Below are positions 8,872 through 16,974 of a stretch of 64,000 bases of DNA, piece by piece. The stretch covers positions 248,001 through 312,000 of the forward strand of contig NZ_JACXAE010000098.1 of the NCBI RefSeq assembly GCF_014698965.1, in the 5' to 3' direction. The notes under the pieces are model-generated. The model was given only the letters and a program-made list of their open reading frames with translations. It searched no databases and was not told the origin of the DNA. The position numbers were made by a program, and so were the translations under genes. Source of the stretch: Iningainema tapete BLCC-T55. GTDB lineage: Bacteria; Cyanobacteriota; Cyanobacteriia; Cyanobacteriales; Nostocaceae. Numbering within the stretch: the stretch's first letter is position 1; each line of letters opens with the position of its first letter.

Positions 8872-10290
8872 TCACAAACCCATTACCATGCGATAATGAG
8901 CTTCAATTTGAGCGACAGTAGGAGATTTGCGTTGTGCAGTCCACTGACTGTGGTTAAATAGTTCTTGCCTCAACTCATCCACATTAATAGTTGTTACTTT
9001 CCCCGAAGCAACTACCTGTTTGCCATTCACCCATACACTATCGACAACATTAGTGGGACGACCGAGAACTAGCAAACCAATTGGGTCTGTACGCGGTAAT
9101 AGTGATAAACTGGTAAGGTCATACAGTACCATGTCAGCTTTTTTCCCAACGGTAAGGGAACCTAGTTGTTCTGCCAGATTCAGTCCCTTTGCACCTCCTA
9201 AAGATGCCATCTCTACTGCTTGTCGGGGTGTAATCCAATGCTGATAGTCTAAGTCAGTAGCATTGTGTAGAATAGAACCAATTTTGATTGCTTCTAGTAA
9301 ATCTTGGGAATCATTGCTAGATGCGCCATCACAACCAAAAGTTACGTTTACCCCCGCTTGGCGATATTTTAAAATTGGGGCGATGCCACTACCCAAACGC
9401 AAGTTGCTTAAGGGGTTGTGAACGACAGTAGATTTGGTTTCGGCAAGTATGGTAATATCGTCTTGCGTCAACCAAACACAATGGGCTAAGGTTGTGCGAT
9501 CGCTTAAATAACCAATACGCTGAAGATGTTCAACTGCAGTACAACCGTATTTTTCCAGTGCTAGTTTTTCTTGTGCCTTGGTTTCGAGTAAGTGAGAATG
9601 CCGACAGAGATTGTAGCGATTGCTTAACTCATTACACCCTTCAAACAAAGCATCAGAACACAATTGTATTCCTGTGGGAGCAACTAAAATATTTACCCCC
9701 TCATCTGGGCGATGAAACTGCCTGACAGCTTCTTCTATCAGTTCCAGTGTTGCCGCAGTTGAGCGAAAATAAGCTTCATGAGTTCGTTTTGCGTCTCCAG
9801 ATGGAATACCAGCAGTGAGAGATTCATCTTGAATTAGGGGTGCGACAAAAGCGCGAATGCCCACTTCCCTGTATGCACGCACAGCGGTAGCGATGGTTTC
9901 CAACTCTTTACCAGGAATTAACACCAGATGATCTACTACACTTGTACCACCAGAGAGTAGCGTTTCTACCGCAGTTCCCAAAGCAGTGAGGTAAACTTGT
10001 TCAGGATCTAAGGGAGTAAAATCGTAAAGTTCAGCCAGCCACAATTCTAAAGGAAAAGGAGGAATTACACCTCGTTGCCACATTTCCGAGGAATGGGTGT
10101 GGGCATTGAAGAATCCTGGTAGTAGTAGTTTATCACCGTTCGTGGTGTGCGATCGCCCATCTTGATTTGCGCTCCCGGCATCTTGCCCATCTTTAATTAT
10201 AGCAGTTATGATCCCATCCACAACCTGCACGTCTACAGTTGTGTAATCATCATCAGTAGCAATTAAAACATTCTTGATTATAAAGTTCAC
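8872..10290 (-). CDS. Amidohydrolase of the ATZ/TRZ (chlorohydrolase/deaminase) family
   Basis: 472-aa metal-dependent hydrolase of the TIM-barrel amidohydrolase superfamily. Metal ligands are visible: NAHTHSSEMW (HxH) near residue 65, CRHSHLLET in the middle, TLAHCVWL, and FGCDGASSND with the catalytic Asp. This arrangement is that of the cytosine/S-adenosylhomocysteine deaminase and triazine hydrolase group, whose members deaminate or dechlorinate heterocyclic nitrogen compounds. The exact substrate is not readable. Divergent from an isochorismatase-fold hydrolase and a cupin, which suggests a small catabolic or nitrogen-salvage unit. Confidence 0.85.
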   Translation of the reverse strand: MNFIIKNVLIATDDDYTTVDVQVVDGIITAIIKDGQDAGSANQDGRSHTTNGDKLLLPGFFNAHTHSSEMWQRGVIPPFPLELWLAELYDFTPLDPEQVYLTALGTAVETLLSGGTSVVDHLVLIPGKELETIATAVRAYREVGIRAFVAPLIQDESLTAGIPSGDAKRTHEAYFRSTAATLELIEEAVRQFHRPDEGVNILVAPTGIQLCSDALFEGCNELSNRYNLCRHSHLLETKAQEKLALEKYGCTAVEHLQRIGYLSDRTTLAHCVWLTQDDITILAETKSTVVHNPLSNLRLGSGIAPILKYRQAGVNVTFGCDGASSNDSQDLLEAIKIGSILHNATDLDYQHWITPRQAVEMASLGGAKGLNLAEQLGSLTVGKKADMVLYDLTSLSLLPRTDPIGLLVLGRPTNVVDSVWVNGKQVVASGKVTTINVDELRQELFNHSQWTAQRKSPTVAQIEAHYRMVMGL

Positions 10291-10355
10291 AATTTTAACC
10301 TTGATTAATAATGCAACACTTGAGAGATTTTTACGTTAAAAATAGTGTAGGTAAG

Positions 10356-10410
10356 AGCTAATAGTTAATAGTTAACAGCAATTAACAATTAGCAATTAGC
10401 AATTAACAAC
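10356..10410. repeat. TTAACAATTAGCAATTAGC-type repeat
   Basis: A/T-rich iterated heptamer-like repeat (GCAATTA / GTTAATA units) in the divergent promoter region between the amidohydrolase and cysteine hydrolase genes, ending 7 bp before the ATG at 10418. The same family occurs at 3649-3711, 22508-22580 and 48069-48130. Confidence 0.7.
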
Positions 10411-10417
10411 TTCCATT

Positions 10418-11212
10418 ATGAATGTACCTCTTCGCCAATTAGGTATTGCACCAAACGCTTGGGCGGTAAATCATGATTTTGCAGATATTACTCGTCCTCC
10501 CCAACCCCCACAACCCGTTATTTTATCAACAGAAACCAAAAAAGTGCGCCTCGATTTGGCAAAAGCTGCCATTCTGATTATCGATATGCAAAATGACTTT
10601 TGCCATCCCGATGGTTGGTTAGCGCATATTGGCGTAGATGTAACTCCGGCGCGTAAACCCATTGAACCTTTGCAAAACTTAATTCCGGCACTCCGGGCTG
10701 TTAATATTCCTATATTATGGATAAATTGGGGTAATCGTCCCGACTTACTTAACATTAGTGCCAATGTACTTCACGTCTACAATTCCACAGGTGAGGGCGT
10801 GGGATTAGCAGATCCATTACCCAGCAATGGTGCTAAAGTCTTAGAAGCAGGTAGTTGGGCAGCAGCAGTAGTAGACGAACTCCAACAACTACCCGAAGAT
10901 ATCAGAATAGATAAATACCGCATGAGTGCTTTCTGGGATACCCCCCTAGATAGTATCCTACACAATCTAGGAAAGACCACACTATTCTTTAGTGGTGTTA
11001 ACGCTGACCAATGTGTAATGGCTACCCTGCAAGATGCTAACTTCTTAGGATATGACTGCGTGCTAGTCAAAGACTGTACCGCCACAACATCTCCTGATTA
11101 TTGTTGGCTAGCAACACTGTACAACGTGAATCAGTGCTTTGGCTTTGTTACAGATTCACAAGCAATTTTATCAGCACTTAATCCATCTGAACAACCAGGA
11201 GGAAATACGTAA
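10418..11212 (+). CDS. Cysteine hydrolase, isochorismatase family
   Basis: 264 aa. Isochorismatase-like fold with the family triad visible: Asp in ILIIDMQNDF, Lys in IDKYRMSAFWDT, Cys in GVNADQCVMAT. Members hydrolyse amides, carbamoyl groups or vinyl ethers; nicotinamidase and N-carbamoyl hydrolases are examples. The N-terminal 45 residues precede the core and are longer than in nicotinamidases. Its stop and the start of the cupin gene overlap as TAATG, so they are translationally coupled. With the divergent amidohydrolase this suggests stepwise breakdown of a nitrogen compound (inference). Confidence 0.85.
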   Translation: MNVPLRQLGIAPNAWAVNHDFADITRPPQPPQPVILSTETKKVRLDLAKAAILIIDMQNDFCHPDGWLAHIGVDVTPARKPIEPLQNLIPALRAVNIPILWINWGNRPDLLNISANVLHVYNSTGEGVGLADPLPSNGAKVLEAGSWAAAVVDELQQLPEDIRIDKYRMSAFWDTPLDSILHNLGKTTLFFSGVNADQCVMATLQDANFLGYDCVLVKDCTATTSPDYCWLATLYNVNQCFGFVTDSQAILSALNPSEQPGGNT

Positions 11213-11667
11213 TGCGTGCCGCTAGTTGTGTGATTCCCGTCGTTAAATCTCCCCAAGATTATCAAGCATACCGCATTAGCCCCGATGACACAAATCGCTT
11301 AGCGATTATATTCGATACAGCAAGTGCTAATACTTCCTTGACTTGTTGCGTGGAAATTTTTGATGTTGATGGTAAAACACCGCCAAATCGCCATCAATGG
11401 GCGGTAGAAATGTTTTTCGTGCTTAAGGGGGAAGGAATGGCAGTTTGTGACGGTAAGACTATGCCAATTAAAGCAGGAGATAGTTTGTTAGTACCTCCCA
11501 CTGGCACTCATATGATTAAGAATACAGGTGACTCTCGCTTGTATACACTGACATTTATGATTCCTAATGAAGACTTTTCGGAACTAATTCGCCGTGGAGT
11601 ACCAGTGGAGTTGGATGAAGAAGATATGGCAGTTTTGGGGAGGTTTGATGCCTTGATGGCAAATTGA
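11212..11667 (+). CDS. Cupin-domain protein
   Basis: 151-aa single cupin beta-barrel. Motif 1 region NRHQWAVEMFFVLKGEGMAV and motif 2 region PPTGTHMIKNTG are visible, with Gly and His positions typical of metal-binding cupins, although the first motif has HQW...E rather than a perfect HxH. It shares the TAATG junction with the cysteine hydrolase and is probably the last gene of the unit. It could be a small dioxygenase/isomerase or a ligand-binding accessory protein. The inverted repeat at 11679-11750 follows immediately. Confidence 0.8.
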   Translation: MRAASCVIPVVKSPQDYQAYRISPDDTNRLAIIFDTASANTSLTCCVEIFDVDGKTPPNRHQWAVEMFFVLKGEGMAVCDGKTMPIKAGDSLLVPPTGTHMIKNTGDSRLYTLTFMIPNEDFSELIRRGVPVELDEEDMAVLGRFDALMAN

Positions 11668-11678
11668 AGAATGTATAG

Positions 11679-11750
11679 AACCACAGATGAACACAGATGA
11701 ACACAGATGGAGCTAGATTTATCTGTGTTTATCTGTGTCTATCTGTGGTT
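11679..11750. repeat. Inverted repeat of the ACAGATGAACACAGAT type; possible bidirectional terminator
   Basis: Two 30-bp arms made of tandem ACAGATGAAC-like units (left 11679-11708, right 11721-11750) differ at only two positions when inverted. It sits exactly between the convergent cupin and GxxExxY genes. Confidence 0.85.
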
Positions 11751-11754
11751 AAAT

Positions 11755-12132
11755 TTATCTAATAACTCGCTTAATTTCTACTTTAGGATTACCAAAGTTC
11801 ATGAGAAGACAAATGTTGAGTTTGCTTCCTTTAAGGTAGTTCAAACATTGGGCAAAATGAACTCCATCCAGAGTTTTAACAGCCTTAAGTTCCACCAGCA
11901 CACATCCTTCTACTAGCAAATCAGCAAAGTATTCTCCAACTACAATGCCGTCATAAAAAATTTCTATCCTGTACTGTTGTTCTACCCGCAAACCTGCCTT
12001 TCTCAACTCATGCGCCAAAGCATTTTCATACACCTTTTCCAAAAATCCCGCACCCAAAACATTACTCACCGTATAAGCACATCCAATAATCCTCTGCGTT
12101 AGACTATCTATCGTATTCCAATCTGTGTTCAT
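11755..12132 (-). CDS. GxxExxY protein
   Basis: About 125 aa. Carries the naming motif in GAGFLEKVYENAL and the later GEYFADLLVEG and LVELKAVKTL, which resemble a PD-(D/E)xK nuclease core. Function of the family is not established. The frame is open up to 12204, but the extra N-terminus (YKFNHRWTQ) is the translation of the ATCTGTGTCC repeat at 12121-12156. I therefore place the start at ATG 12132, although this codon itself lies within the repeat. Confidence 0.75.
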   Translation of the reverse strand: MNTDWNTIDSLTQRIIGCAYTVSNVLGAGFLEKVYENALAHELRKAGLRVEQQYRIEIFYDGIVVGEYFADLLVEGCVLVELKAVKTLDGVHFAQCLNYLKGSKLNICLLMNFGNPKVEIKRVIR

Positions 12133-12156
12133 CTGTGTCCATCTGTGGTTAAATTT
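12121..12156. repeat. ATCTGTGTTCATCTGTG repeat at GxxExxY start
   Basis: Tandem ATCTGTGTTC/ATCTGTGTCC units, one arm of the inverted repeat seen at 11679-11750 and 8793-8846. It covers the probable start codon of the GxxExxY gene, so the gene is bracketed by the repeat on both sides. Confidence 0.8.
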
Positions 12157-12278
12157 ATAATCCCTCCACCATAACTCATGCTTAAAATCCTTTTGGTAAT
12201 TCAAAATGTGCGACTGCTCGACGAGCCGGAATGCGTTATATTGACGTGCGGATACTTTGGTAATTTTAAGAGTGAGTT

Positions 12279-12902
12279 ATGAATTACAAATGGCTGGAAT
12301 GGGCACAGCAATTGCAGGCAATAGCACAAAATGGTTTCACTTATAGCGAAAACCCATTTGACATTGAGCGTGATCAGCAGATACGTCAAATTGCTGCTGA
12401 AATAATGGGGACTTACTCGAACATGGAACACAGTTATATCCTTGATTTGTTCAGCAAAGAGGATGGTTATGCTACCCCTAAAGTTGATGTCAGAGGAGTT
12501 GTGTTTCGAGATGACAAGATATTGCTAGTAAAAGAGCGCGAAGATAGTTGTTGGACATTGCCTGGAGGATGGGTGGATATTGGTGAGTCACCAAGTGAAG
12601 CTGTTGTGCGAGAGGTATTTGAGGAATCTGGCTATCAAACAAAAGCAGTCAAGTTGTTAGCAGTGTATGATAGAAACCATCGTCGTCACGGACATCCACC
12701 ATTTCGGCATCATGTTTACAAGCTATTTTTTCATTGTCAATTGCTAGGTGGAACTCCTGTAGAAAATATTGAAACTGAAGAAGTTGCATTCTTTGGCGAA
12801 CAAGAAATTCCACAACTTTCTCTGACGCGAGTAGTGCCAACTCAGATTGCCCGATTGTTTGAGCATTACCGTAATCCCGATTATTCAACAGACTTTGATT
12901 AG
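12279..12902 (+). CDS. NUDIX hydrolase with N-terminal extension domain
   Basis: 207 aa. The C-terminal Nudix domain has a complete Nudix box around residues 95-117 (GGWVDIGESPSEAVVREVFE then ESG), with the REVFEE metal-binding glutamates. The first 60 residues (WLEWAQQLQAIAQNGFTY) match the helical domain that precedes the Nudix fold in a group of predicted ADP-ribose/nucleoside-diphosphate hydrolases. Likely a cytoplasmic housecleaning pyrophosphatase; substrate uncertain. Monocistronic. Confidence 0.88.
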   Translation: MNYKWLEWAQQLQAIAQNGFTYSENPFDIERDQQIRQIAAEIMGTYSNMEHSYILDLFSKEDGYATPKVDVRGVVFRDDKILLVKEREDSCWTLPGGWVDIGESPSEAVVREVFEESGYQTKAVKLLAVYDRNHRRHGHPPFRHHVYKLFFHCQLLGGTPVENIETEEVAFFGEQEIPQLSLTRVVPTQIARLFEHYRNPDYSTDFD

Positions 12903-12952
12903 CTCATTTATTTGACAAAGAGGCATTTCCCAAGGAATTAGGAGTTAGTAGC

Positions 12953-13729
12953 TTGCCCGAAACAGTTTTGAAAAGTCGCGTTGCCCTTGTTACAGGTGTC
13001 AGTCGGCGTAAAGGGATCGGCTTTGCGATCGCACAACAACTAGCAATGCTTGGTGCGGACGTATTTATTCATTCCTTCTCACCATTTGATGCCAGTCAAC
13101 CTTGGGGAGCCGATCCTGATGGAATCCCTACACTCGTTGCTAAGCTTCAAGAACACGGTACTCGTATTGCACACGCGCAAATGGATCTCCTCGATCCCAA
13201 TGCGCCGCACCAAATTATGGATGCTGCTGTGCAAACCTTTGGTCATATAGATATTCTGATAGCCAATCACGCTTACAGCACAATGGGAAGTTTGGAAGAA
13301 CTGAGTACAGCAGAAATTGACAAGCATTTGCAAGTTAACGTGCGCGGAACTTTACTGCTGATTCAGGCATTTGCTGCTCAACATAATGGTCGTCCTGGTG
13401 GTAGGGTGATCCTGCTTACCTCTGGGCAACATCTCAACCCTATGCCTGGTGAGCTAGCCTACGTTGCTTCAAAAGGCGCACTCCATCAACTCACGCTCAG
13501 TTTATCCGCTCACCTAATTCTGCGTGGAATTACAGTGAATACCGTGAATCCTGGTGCAACAGACACTGGTTATGCGAGCGCCGAACTGTATGAGTCAATT
13601 CGTGCAGCGCACCCTCAAGGACGTTGGGGACAACCGGAGGACGCTGCTCGTCTGATTGGCTGGCTATCAACAGATGACGCACAGTGGGTTACTGGACAAG
13701 TTATCAACTCAACAGGAGGAGGGGCTTGA
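12953..13729 (+). CDS. SDR-family NAD(P)-dependent oxidoreductase
   Basis: 258 aa, classical short-chain dehydrogenase. The cofactor loop VTGVSRRKGIGFA lies near the N-terminus, the catalytic Ser in LLTSGQH and the YxxxK in YVASKGALH; the C-terminal region PGATDTGYA is typical. Close to 3-oxoacyl-ACP-reductase-like proteins, but many SDRs share this, so no substrate is claimed. The start is TTG 12953, preceded by TTAGGAGTTAG. Converges on the broken methyltransferase with only 9 bp between. Confidence 0.85.
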   Translation: MPETVLKSRVALVTGVSRRKGIGFAIAQQLAMLGADVFIHSFSPFDASQPWGADPDGIPTLVAKLQEHGTRIAHAQMDLLDPNAPHQIMDAAVQTFGHIDILIANHAYSTMGSLEELSTAEIDKHLQVNVRGTLLLIQAFAAQHNGRPGGRVILLTSGQHLNPMPGELAYVASKGALHQLTLSLSAHLILRGITVNTVNPGATDTGYASAELYESIRAAHPQGRWGQPEDAARLIGWLSTDDAQWVTGQVINSTGGGA

Positions 13730-13738
13730 ATGTATGTG

Positions 13739-14556
13739 CTACCTTATACCTTTCTTTGCAGTTACGAAAAAAGTCATATTTTCATACCACACACCAAGTT
13801 CAGTGGCTCGCGCCTCAATTTCTTTACTATACTCTACTTTCAATTCTTCCATTTGCTCTGATGAAACCTGCAACAAGAGATTTTCTTTGGGATGAAACCA
13901 TCCTCCATTCCATTCTCTTACTTGCTCAAGGCTGTTATAAAAACCAAGTTGCTCTGACTTCACTTCAATGTCTTGAAAACCAGCTTCTTGGAGCAGATTC
14001 TGACATTTTTCCGGAGTACCTGTTGGCTCGTTAATACTGGATAGTGAAATACCATGTTTGGCACATGTTCTGATGATGATTGGCGCTCCGCACGATTCCT
14101 GAGAGCAACAAGAAAATCCTACAAATCCCCCTTTCTTAAGTAACGATACCATGTACTTAGAGTAGCAGGAATGTCTCTGAAATAGACAATTGCTGTTGAA
14201 CAAAAAATTACATCAAAACTTTCATCATTGAAGTCTATATATTCTGCATCTGCTTCAATTAGTTCAATATTTTGTAAGCCTAATACTTCTATTTTCTGTC
14301 GTGCTTGTTCGAGCATTCCCGCAGAAAAATCCACTCCTATTACTTTCCCCTTACCACCAACAATTTGCGCAGCAGCAATGGCAATGATACCTGTACCAGT
14401 TGCCATATCTAATACTTTTTGTCCCTTTTCTAATTGAATTAGCTCAAGTAAAGGAAGTGCGCGACGAATAGTGTAATCGTTATCGTAAGTTGTTCTGCTG
14501 TTAAAAAAATTAATTACTTCTGTTTTATATTGTTGTTCGTACTGGCTGTTAGGCAT
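13739..14556 (-). pseudogene. Class I SAM-dependent methyltransferase, frameshifted
   Basis: Two overlapping frames on the minus strand make one methyltransferase. The N-terminal part (14556 to about 14130) has the SAM motif VLDMATGTGIIA, GVDFSAGMLEQA and ends YRYLRKGDL-stop. The C-terminal part continues as LKKGGFVGFSCCSQESCGAP and runs to 13739. Adding one G to the five-G run (C run at 14127-14131 on the plus strand) restores RKGGFVGFS. So either a one-base homopolymer deletion inactivated the gene, or it is a sequencing error or a slippage switch. UbiE/Methyltransf_11-like; substrate unknown. Confidence 0.85.
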
Positions 14557-14583
14557 GATATTATTATCTGAGAAAATACAGGC

Positions 14584-16035
14584 TTACTCATATTCCTCGC
14601 CACCTTCTATCAGTAACCGTTGTCTTACACGTTTGCGGATATCAGAGACAATTTTACCGTTGACGAGACGAGTCTTCGACCAATCTAAAATTGGTTGTAG
14701 GTATGAACCATGCTCAATGTACTTGCCTTGAAGAATTTCAGGTACACTATAACCGAGTAACTCTCTTACCCAATGGTAAATGAAGCGCAAATCTGAATCT
14801 TTTTCCTCAATATTCTTATTAGGATTATAAATGCGGAAAGTATCACTGAGGGGATTGGTAATACCTGCCTGCATTTGCCACTGCCAGTTATTAATTGCCA
14901 AATCACCATCCACCAGGTAGTTCATATAATGTCTTGCACCGTGATGCCAAGAGACACCACAATTAATAGTCAAAAATGTGGCACACATCGCTCGCATCCG
15001 GAAATTCATCCAGCCCATAGTTTTGAGTTGCCGCATACTAGCGTCAACCATTGGGAAACCAGTTATACCTTCACACCAAGCGTGAAATAACTCCTGCTGC
15101 TCTTGGGTTAACTCATCCGGTCGATAATACTCATCAAATTCTGGATAATGGTTGGTGTATGCTATTTCGGGATGAAAGTACAACCGTTGGGTAAAACTGT
15201 CGTGCCAACGCAGGCGATCGCGAAATGCTTTCAAGGAAAACTCAGCTTTAGGCTCATGAGCTTCTGCTGCTCGTGCCTTGGTACGTTGGTACACAGTTCT
15301 AACTGAGACAGTACCAAATGTGAGATGAGGCGATAGATGGGACGTTGCTTTCTGTTGTGCCAACCACGGGCGTGATAGTTTCCAATGATACCCATTAAAT
15401 CTTTTAGTTAGAAATGAGTTTAAAGTTGCTTGCCCTTGCGTTTCTCCACCTTTGAAGTACACCCGCTTAGTTTCGTAAAAAGTGGAGTACTTTTGTTTAA
15501 GTTCGGCAAAAGTCAGTTGAGGGAGGTTAAGGGATAACTCTGGTGTGTTGATGTGAGTGGGAGTTGGGTGAGGAGTTTCTCTAACGTAGGTGTAATACTC
15601 GTTAAACCAATTCTCACGGTTATCCTCCAATTGCAGAAAGTTGTTTAAACCGATGTGGTAATCGAGATTCAGTTGTTGGTAAAAGTTGGCGATCGCTTTG
15701 TCGCGTTCAATCCCATACTCTACCTGTACATCGCGGTTGAAGTAAAGCTTGGGTGTGTGTAAGAGTTGCATTAACTGTCGGGTTAGTTCTTGCAGGATGT
15801 TTACGGAATTACCTTCAAATAAATACAGCCGACTACCTGCATTGCGTAAATTGCGATCCAGGTTTTCCAAAGACTCGAACAAAAACCTTACCCGTGCCTT
15901 GCCCACATCCGCCCATTGATAAAACCAAGGATCAATGATGAAGCATGGTAACACAGGAGCATTGTTGGCAGTTGCTCCTGCTACACTTTCGTTGTCATTT
16001 AACCGTAAGTCCCGCCGAAACCAAAGAATGTGCAT
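14584..16035 (-). CDS. Photolyase/cryptochrome-family flavoprotein
   Basis: 483 aa. The N-terminal photolyase domain starts MHILWFRRDLRLNDN. The C-terminal FAD-binding domain carries SHLSPHLTFGTVS, LRWHDSFTQR, GFPMVDASMRQLKTMGWM and DGDLAINNWQWQMQAG, the FAD pocket and Trp-containing region of the family. The family uses blue light either to repair pyrimidine dimers or as a signal. Its region after DGD reads INNWQWQMQ rather than the ANNGGWQW of classical CPD photolyase, so subclass (photolyase or cryptochrome-like) is left open. The ATG at 16035 gives a standard N-terminus. Confidence 0.88.
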   Translation of the reverse strand: MHILWFRRDLRLNDNESVAGATANNAPVLPCFIIDPWFYQWADVGKARVRFLFESLENLDRNLRNAGSRLYLFEGNSVNILQELTRQLMQLLHTPKLYFNRDVQVEYGIERDKAIANFYQQLNLDYHIGLNNFLQLEDNRENWFNEYYTYVRETPHPTPTHINTPELSLNLPQLTFAELKQKYSTFYETKRVYFKGGETQGQATLNSFLTKRFNGYHWKLSRPWLAQQKATSHLSPHLTFGTVSVRTVYQRTKARAAEAHEPKAEFSLKAFRDRLRWHDSFTQRLYFHPEIAYTNHYPEFDEYYRPDELTQEQQELFHAWCEGITGFPMVDASMRQLKTMGWMNFRMRAMCATFLTINCGVSWHHGARHYMNYLVDGDLAINNWQWQMQAGITNPLSDTFRIYNPNKNIEEKDSDLRFIYHWVRELLGYSVPEILQGKYIEHGSYLQPILDWSKTRLVNGKIVSDIRKRVRQRLLIEGGEEYE

Positions 16036-16080
16036 ACATATGTACTATTGCTCTATCTATAGTTTGGCATTTTTTTAGGT

Positions 16081-16482
16081 TCACAAAGGTTTGATTTTTA
16101 ACGAAGCACGGACATTCTCCAGTGGCTCCTCCCACAACTGATTCCATTCAATGCCAAACAGTGGCTCTGCCTGTTTTGCCATCAGCCATCCCGATGCGAT
16201 CGCATCCATATATCTTGTCGAAACCTCAATATCGTAAATAACGGCTTTGATCGGATTTTTCGCTAACAATGCCACCCAGAAACGTGTAGCATATAACTGA
16301 GCCATATAGAAAGCTTCTAGTTGGATTTCTCCCAAAATATTTGTATCACACCTGACGATATGCCAAATATCATGCGTTTCAGTAAGATGCGCTGCTAAAA
16401 ATTGGTAATCATTCTCTACTTGCCCTGCCTGTAAAGGGTTCAAATTGTTTTCCAGCATATGATGAGCATAGGCATATCCCAA
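16081..16482 (-). CDS. Coq4-like protein, N-terminally short (possible remnant)
   Basis: 133 aa resembling the C-terminal two thirds of Coq4, the membrane-associated scaffold protein of ubiquinone biosynthesis. LGYAYAHHMLENNLNP is followed by the metal-binding type motif HDIWH and, 11 residues later, GE. The usual N-terminal part of about 80 residues is missing. An in-frame stop (TAA, 16495-16497) lies just upstream, and the apparent start is TTG 16482. Cyanobacteria make plastoquinone, so any role here is unclear. Either a truncated pseudogene or a short form. Confidence 0.55.
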   Translation of the reverse strand: MGYAYAHHMLENNLNPLQAGQVENDYQFLAAHLTETHDIWHIVRCDTNILGEIQLEAFYMAQLYATRFWVALLAKNPIKAVIYDIEVSTRYMDAIASGWLMAKQAEPLFGIEWNQLWEEPLENVRASLKIKPL

Positions 16483-16497
16483 CGTTTTGGCTATAAA

Positions 16498-16911
16498 TTA
16501 ATAGTCTATGGGTGGCAACACAGCTTCGTCATTGTTCGGTGGTTTTGGTCCTGGTCGTCGTGGACTTGGAATTGGGGGAGAATCACCAGTATTGTCGTCC
16601 TCATCATTGCTAGTAAACAGATCGCGGATCGTACCTAACAAGTCATCTTCATCGTCCTCAGCATAATATGCTCGCATTTCTCGGTTTAAGTCATACAAAG
16701 CATCTTGCAAGTCGGCAACTGTCAGGTCAATGCCCAGATCATCGTTTTGCTGTAAACTAGAAAGCAGTTCTTGGCAAATGTTACCAATCCGTAAGCGATG
16801 GCGACGGGCAAACTGCATCCCAAAATCGAGCGCCACCTCTCGTAATTGCCGTTCTGCTTGTAAAATTAGTGCTTCAGTACTGCGACGCTTCTCCATCCAC
16901 TCAGTATTCAT
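16498..16911 (-). CDS. Conserved-looking hypothetical protein with acidic and Pro-rich tail
   Basis: 137 aa from ATG 16911, chosen over the upstream ATG 16962 because GGAGGTACAGCT directly precedes it. The N-terminal half is helical and charged (MEKRRSTEALILQAERQLRE). The middle is very acidic (YAEDDEDDLL), and the C-terminus is Pro-rich (SPPIPSPRRPGPKPPNN), so probably disordered. No signal peptide or membrane segment. Not recognised. It ends 16 bp before the short Coq4-like ORF. Confidence 0.6.
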   Translation of the reverse strand: MNTEWMEKRRSTEALILQAERQLREVALDFGMQFARRHRLRIGNICQELLSSLQQNDDLGIDLTVADLQDALYDLNREMRAYYAEDDEDDLLGTIRDLFTSNDEDDNTGDSPPIPSPRRPGPKPPNNDEAVLPPIDY

Positions 16912-16974
16912 AGCTGTACCTCCAATCATCTGTTTTCTTTCTGGTACACAGTGGCAGTTCATGCCACAACCTCA

